Source of the DNA: Nitriliruptoraceae bacterium | GTDB taxonomy: Bacteria; Actinomycetota; Nitriliruptoria; Nitriliruptorales; Nitriliruptoraceae | DNA: 6,013 nucleotides | Direction of reading: 5' to 3' | Assembly: GCA_007134165.1 (NCBI GenBank) | Contig: SLLJ01000248.1 | Location: 1-6,013, forward strand | Shown here: one piece after another, positions 4,701 through 6,013 of the stretch | Numbering within the stretch: position 1 is the stretch's first letter | Layout: each line of letters starts with the position of its first letter | Program-made: the position numbers and the translations under genes | The notes under the pieces: model-generated | Seen by the model: the letters and a program-made list of their open reading frames with translations, nothing else | What the model was told of the DNA's origin: nothing | The model's database searches: none

Positions 4701-5294
4701 GTGGGCTGCGGCGTCGAATCGATCGGCACGGCCTTCGCGATCGACGATCGGCTGCTGGTGACCAACCGTCACGTCACCGAGATCGACGCCACCCCGCAGT
4801 TGGTGTCCCGCGACGGCAGCCGACGGCTCGATGCGATGGTCGTGGGTTGGAGTCAAGACCCGGACCTGGCCGTGCTCGAGGTGCGTCAGTTCGTCGCACC
4901 GACGCTCGCCTGGGCCGACTCGGCTGGTCTGACCGAGGGTGAGTTGCTGGTGGCGTTCGGCTACCCGACGCCGGGGCACGACTTCGCCGTCACTCCGACG
5001 AGGATCCGAAGCTTCGTCACCGACGGGGCGCTGCGCCATGCGATCCGCACCGACGGCCGATTCGACACGGGCAACTCCGGGGGTCCGGCCCTGACCGAGG
5101 AGGGTCGGGTGGCCGGGGTGGTCGCCGCGTTCGCCGGTAGCGAGGGCGACCAACTCGTGCCCATGCTCACCACCCACGACCACCTGCGCCCCACCCTCGA
5201 GGCGTTGGTGCGCGCGCGTCCCGGCGTCGAGGTCCGCTGCGAGGACCTCGACCCACGGTCCCACGTGGCTGACGGCTGGGCCGGCCCGAGCTAG
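4701..5294 (+). CDS. Trypsin-like serine protease, apparently cytoplasmic
   Basis: A 197-residue protein with a complete chymotrypsin-type triad: His24 in LLVTNRHV, Asp55 in DPDLAVLEV and Ser126 in DTGNSGGPAL. The FGYPTPGHDF block and the AGVVAAF strand after the serine match HtrA/trypsin-like bacterial peptidases. There is no PDZ domain, no visible signal peptide and no transmembrane segment, so it is probably intracellular unless the start is misplaced. The GTG at 4701 is chosen because GGAGGG (4687-4692) lies 8 nt upstream. However, the residues just upstream (AVWRVEAVGCG) also look like the first strand of this fold. An initiation at CTG 4668 is therefore possible, but it lacks a good RBS. 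Further upstream the frame is antisense to the Mut7-C gene. The TAG stop is part of the next gene's promoter-like hexamer. Substrate unknown. Confidence 0.8.
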   Translation: MGCGVESIGTAFAIDDRLLVTNRHVTEIDATPQLVSRDGSRRLDAMVVGWSQDPDLAVLEVRQFVAPTLAWADSAGLTEGELLVAFGYPTPGHDFAVTPTRIRSFVTDGALRHAIRTDGRFDTGNSGGPALTEEGRVAGVVAAFAGSEGDQLVPMLTTHDHLRPTLEALVRARPGVEVRCEDLDPRSHVADGWAGPS

Positions 5295-5297
5295 GGT
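5292..5297 (+). promoter_or_regulatory. Candidate leaderless -10 element of the lipoprotein gene, overlapping the protease stop codon
   Basis: TAGGGT fits TANNNT and lies 6 nt before the ATG at 5304. Its first three bases are the TAG stop of the protease gene. No Shine-Dalgarno is present. The 9-mer GCTAGGGTT recurs at 5952-5960 ahead of the next gene, which strengthens the promoter reading. Confidence 0.42.
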
Positions 5298-5303
5298 TCG
5301 GCT

Positions 5304-5942
5304 ATGCGTGCCACACCGTCGGCCCTGACCGCGCTGGCGACCGTTCGTCCCCGGACCGTGAGGCGAGCCGTTCTGCTCACCCTGCTGGCGGCGGCGCTGC
5401 TCGGCTGCGGCGAGTCAGCCGAGGGACCAGGCCTCGACCACGAGGCCTCCGAGTTCGACGAGCGGGCCGAGTTCGACGAGCGGGCCGAGCCAGACGAGCG
5501 GGCCGAGCCCGACGAGCGGGCCGAGCCAGACGAGCGGGCCGAGCCCGACGGGCCGGATCCCGACCCGGGTGACGGCGTCGCGCGCCACCGTGCGGCGGAC
5601 CTCGGGATCGGCCCCCCCGACTGCGCCAAGATGCGGGGCAACCTGCTCGGTGCCTTCCTGCACTTCCCGACCGAGCAGCGTCCGGTGACCCGGCCGGCCG
5701 GCCCCGGTCCGGTGCTGGTCGAGGTGGCGGGCTGCGCGAACCTGCCGGGCGGCAGCCTCGCCTATGAGTGGTACCACGAGCACAACCCGACCCCGACGCT
5801 GGTCGGGGAAACCCCCGGGGGGTCGGGCACGGACTGGGTGGCGTTCCGTTTCGAGGAGGTCCTGTGGTCCCCGGGCACGTGGATCCTGCGGCTGCTGGCC
5901 GAGGGCGAGGTGCTCGACGAGGCACGCATCGTCGTCGGCTGA
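5304..5942 (+). CDS. Putative secreted lipoprotein with acidic six-residue repeats, unknown function
   Basis: A 212-residue protein I do not recognise. Seen: a basic N-terminus (RPRTVRR), hydrophobic AVLLTLLAAALLGC, and a lipobox-like LLGC with Cys35 as likely lipidated residue. After this comes an acidic linker at about residues 50-85 with repeats E(F/P)DERA. The C-terminal region (about 108-212) includes Cys109 and Cys138, WYHEHNPTP, and a probable beta-rich domain ending with WSPGTWILRLLAEGEVLDEARIVVG, reminiscent of an Ig-like sandwich. This suggests lipid anchoring outside the membrane, with the charged linker holding the domain away from it. The ATG at 5304 has no RBS and appears leaderless. 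A GTG at 5358 (Val19) would give a more typical short signal peptide but also lacks an RBS. It follows the protease by 9 nt; a functional link is only a guess. Confidence 0.75.
   Translation: MRATPSALTALATVRPRTVRRAVLLTLLAAALLGCGESAEGPGLDHEASEFDERAEFDERAEPDERAEPDERAEPDERAEPDGPDPDPGDGVARHRAADLGIGPPDCAKMRGNLLGAFLHFPTEQRPVTRPAGPGPVLVEVAGCANLPGGSLAYEWYHEHNPTPTLVGETPGGSGTDWVAFRFEEVLWSPGTWILRLLAEGEVLDEARIVVG
5451..5554 (+). repeat. 18-bp in-frame tandem repeat coding E(F/P)DERA
   Basis: Five complete 18-bp units (5451, 5469, 5487, 5505, 5523) and a broken sixth (5541-5554) follow the consensus gag-ttc/cca/ccc-gac-gag-cgg-gcc. Units 1 and 2 are identical (ttc). Units 3-6 alternate cca, ccc, cca, ccc, so the latter half looks like a duplicated 36-bp dimer. 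The protein product is a highly charged, Glu/Asp/Arg-rich linker. Confidence 0.9.
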
Positions 5943-5953
5943 GCGCCGGTGGC

Positions 5954-5959
5954 TAGGGT
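5954..5959 (+). promoter_or_regulatory. Candidate -10 element of the gene starting at 6006
   Basis: TAGGGT within GCTAGGGTT is identical to the hexamer before the lipoprotein gene. Initiation about 7 nt downstream would give a leader of roughly 40 nt carrying the hairpin and the RBS below. No -35 is clear. Confidence 0.3.
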
Positions 5960-5965
5960 TGAGGG

Positions 5966-5983
5966 CGCCGGCGAGGGCCGGCG
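5966..5983 (+). other. GC-rich hairpin in the intergenic region after the lipoprotein gene
   Basis: CGCCGGC (5966-5972) and GCCGGCG (5977-5983) form a perfect 7-bp stem with a GAGG loop. It may act as a weak terminator for the lipoprotein gene (no T-run follows) or as structure at the 5' end of the next mRNA. Confidence 0.35.
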
Positions 5984-6005
5984 GTGGCGAGGAAGGTCGT
6001 GCGGT

Positions 6006-6013
6006 ATGCAGGA
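6006..6013 (+). CDS. Start of a plus-strand gene cut by the window edge
   Basis: ATG at 6006 is followed by only five bases (Met-Gln, then a partial codon). The purine-rich GAGGAAGG (5989-5996) lies 9 nt upstream, a good Shine-Dalgarno, and a promoter-like hexamer lies at 5954. Nothing can be said about the product. Confidence 0.5.

Overview
The window is very GC-rich, with strong G/C preference at third codon positions. Shine-Dalgarno-led genes sit next to genes whose ATG lies directly behind a TANNNT hexamer, which points to leaderless transcription. Together with the gene families, this suggests a high-GC actinobacterium (Actinomycetota). I cannot place it more finely from sequence alone. 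The gene content is mostly housekeeping or metabolic; I see no CRISPR array, tRNA, rRNA, transposase, phage or defence gene.

Layout. (1) Bases 1-211, minus strand: the first 70 codons of a PaaI/hotdog-type thioesterase, cut by the window edge. (2) Bases 212-630: a 419-bp divergent intergenic region packed with structure. It holds a purine-rich RBS with a 7-bp repeat, an 18-bp operator-like palindrome, a degenerate ~20-bp tandem array, a 52-bp near-perfect palindrome and a 27-bp direct repeat. (3) Bases 631-2843, plus strand: a choline dehydrogenase (betA) translationally coupled through ATGA to a HemG-like flavodoxin-fold protein. (4) Bases 2819-4634, minus strand: Mut7-C RNase-domain protein with a ubiquitin-like N-terminus, then a YbaK-type aminoacyl-tRNA deacylase, then a DoxX-like membrane protein. 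These could be one operon, and the last gene overlaps the flavodoxin gene tail to tail by 25 bp. (5) Bases 4701-5942, plus strand: a small trypsin-like serine protease with an intact triad, then a putative lipoprotein carrying acidic six-residue repeats encoded by an 18-bp tandem repeat. (6) Bases 5943-6013: a short intergenic stretch with a promoter-like hexamer, a hairpin and an RBS, ending in the apparent start of another plus-strand gene.

How the genes work together. BetA oxidises choline toward glycine betaine (osmoprotection or choline catabolism) and passes electrons to an acceptor. Its tight coupling to an FMN-binding flavodoxin-like protein raises the possibility of a functional link. 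No betB, betI or betT is present here. The three minus-strand genes have no obvious common pathway. The protease and the lipoprotein are adjacent, but the protease stop codon forms part of a likely separate promoter for the lipoprotein.

The most interesting signals are the repeat-dense intergenic region upstream of betA, the leaderless-type promoters (one built over a stop codon), the betA/hemG-like coupling, and the lipoprotein repeat with its 36-bp higher-order periodicity. I do not find a clear new multi-gene system.
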